64,000 bases of DNA from Synaphobranchus kaupii (Eukaryota; Chordata; Actinopteri; Anguilliformes; Synaphobranchidae): positions 1,112,328 through 1,176,327 of the forward strand of contig JAINUF010000028.1 of the NCBI GenBank assembly GCA_029718625.1, read 5' to 3'. Positions 62,806 to 64,000 of this stretch are shown piece after piece. Every line of letters starts with the position of its first letter. Position 1 is the first letter of the stretch. The position numbers and the translations under genes were made by a program. Under the pieces are notes generated by a model. It did not search any database. It worked only from the letters and a program-made list of their open reading frames with translations, and had not been told where the DNA came from.

Positions 62806-64000
62806 TGTTACGATCCTGAAACGGGTTGAACCCAAGTGCAACGACCAAGAGGCAGATTCAAATAAAGGGGGTTTTTATTTAAGCTTTGGGGTAGTCCCAA
62901 AGCTGTACAGAAGGTATAAGAAAACAGGTTAGTACATAGAACACAAAAATCCCATAGGGACTGCTCCAAGCCGGAGCTGGACTTGTAAGTCCGGTGAGTT
63001 CCAAGCCGGAACAAAAGGGCTGCCCTGCTGCTCCAAGCCGGAACTGGAAACAGGGATTGGACTGGAACTGAACAGGAACTGGACTGGAACTGGACCGGGA
63101 GGTCCACTCAGGAAACGAGTGCTGGAACAGAATATGTTCCAAGCCGGAACTGGACAGGAACTGGACTGGAACTGGACAGGAACTGGACTGGAACTGGACC
63201 GGGAGGTCCACTCAGGAAACGAGTGCTGGAACAGAATATGTTCCAAGCCGGAACTGGACAGGAACTGGACTGGAACTGGACTGGAACTGAACTGGAACTG
63301 GACAGGAACTGGACTTGGACTGGAACGTGAAGTCCACACTGGAAACGGATGCTGGAACGGAATTCGTTCCAAGCCGGAACTGGAATTTACTGGAATAGTG
63401 GGTTAGCCACCGGGACGGTACTGTACTGGACCGCGAGTATCACACTGGTGCAGGTTCTGGAACGGCGCGACTGTTCCAAGCCGAAACTGGACTTAAGTTT
63501 CACTGGAGAACTCCCTCCGGGACTGAACAGGAACTGGACCGGGTTATTGACTTGGATAGGGGGACAAAGCAGAGGTTACAGGCAGGGTATACAGACTGGG
63601 TATTTGCATGAGAGGTGAGGATGTAGAATAGTCCGCCGCCTGTCTAGCTGACGAACACACCCCACGGAGCTGGTGAGGTGTAGCTTGGGGAGACCTCGTA
63701 TGAGCCGGCTGAACTCCAGGGATCCTGGAACCGTAACCACAGTACAGGAGGTAGCTGAGGCCGGACAGGAACAACAACGGAAGCGAGCCGGCAGGCTAGA
63801 CAGCGGGTCTCTCCCCGAGCTGGAGGTGGGAGTACCGCAACACACTCACACAACATAAAGGGAAAACAAAACACTGCTGCAGGGAGTTGGAATCGCGGCG
63901 TCTGGAGAGTTGAAGGGAGACAGGTAAGTAGCATGCAACAAAGACAGTTCAGGGAAGATAGCTACCAACCGCAGTTTACGTGAACAACATTTAGTGCAGC
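62806..64000 (-). mobile_element. LTR of a third Ty3/gypsy element, minus strand, cut by window edge
   Basis: Starting TGTTACGATCC, it is the reverse complement of an LTR related to those of LTR-A and LTR-B: the GACTACCCCAA hairpin with AATAAA, the GTTCCAGTCC tandem region (62,940-63,540) and the TGTTGCGGTAC block near 63,830 come in the expected order. Sequence divergence marks it as another subfamily. It is the 3' LTR of a minus-strand element or a solo LTR; no internal region is visible. Confidence 0.82.

Overview
The window looks like teleost fish DNA. It carries multi-exon genes with intron phases typical of vertebrate immunoglobulin-superfamily receptors, chromodomain-bearing Ty3/gypsy retrotransposons, hAT and TA-target DNA transposons, tRNA-like SINEs and AT-rich microsatellites. 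No prokaryotic feature is present. Gene models below come from reading splice sites, frame and phase by eye; no transcript or database search was available.

The core of the window is a tandem array of four-Ig-domain receptors, all on the minus strand and built like CD4/LAG3 (signal peptide, D1 V-like, D2 C2-like, D3 V-like, D4 C2-like, transmembrane segment, tail). LAG3 fits best, because D1 lacks the usual disulfide and D4 ends in a W-A-C F strand. There are two gene types. The short-tail type (gene I, 15990-21984; gene III, 53714-60675; 487 codons each) has basic residues within or at the edge of its membrane segment and no tyrosine signalling motif. The long-tail type (gene II, 25853-51527; 565 codons; plus the 5' half of gene 0, 1161-13669) has an uncharged membrane segment and a tail spread over six exons with two ITIMs and one YxN motif. 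This is the layout of activating/inhibitory paired receptors. All have the same signal-peptide exon, with a PU.1/ETS-like site about 75-90 bp upstream of the ATG.

The array is a tandem duplication of a two-gene cassette (long-tail plus short-tail). Bases 1 to about 24.2 kb match 45,089 to about 62.8 kb almost base for base, apart from insertions and repeat-length differences. Unit 1 has an extra Ty3/gypsy element (LTR-A, 5732-13120) in intron 1 of gene 0 and a SINE tail. Unit 2 has an extra hAT copy (56.2-57.1 kb), longer minisatellites and a minus-strand LTR from 62,806 to the window end. A false (haplotig) duplication in the assembly must be excluded.

A second Ty3/gypsy element (LTR-B, 36867-44304) sits in the D2-D3 intron of gene II and keeps intact gag and pol frames joined by a clear -1 frameshift signal. 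LTR-A has identical LTRs but a gag stop codon and a 2-bp pol deletion. A short plus-strand gene with paired cysteines lies in intron 1 of both long-tail genes. The region 28-34.5 kb, within the tail introns of gene II, is rich in satellites, including about 28 copies of a 58-bp unit inside a LINE remnant.
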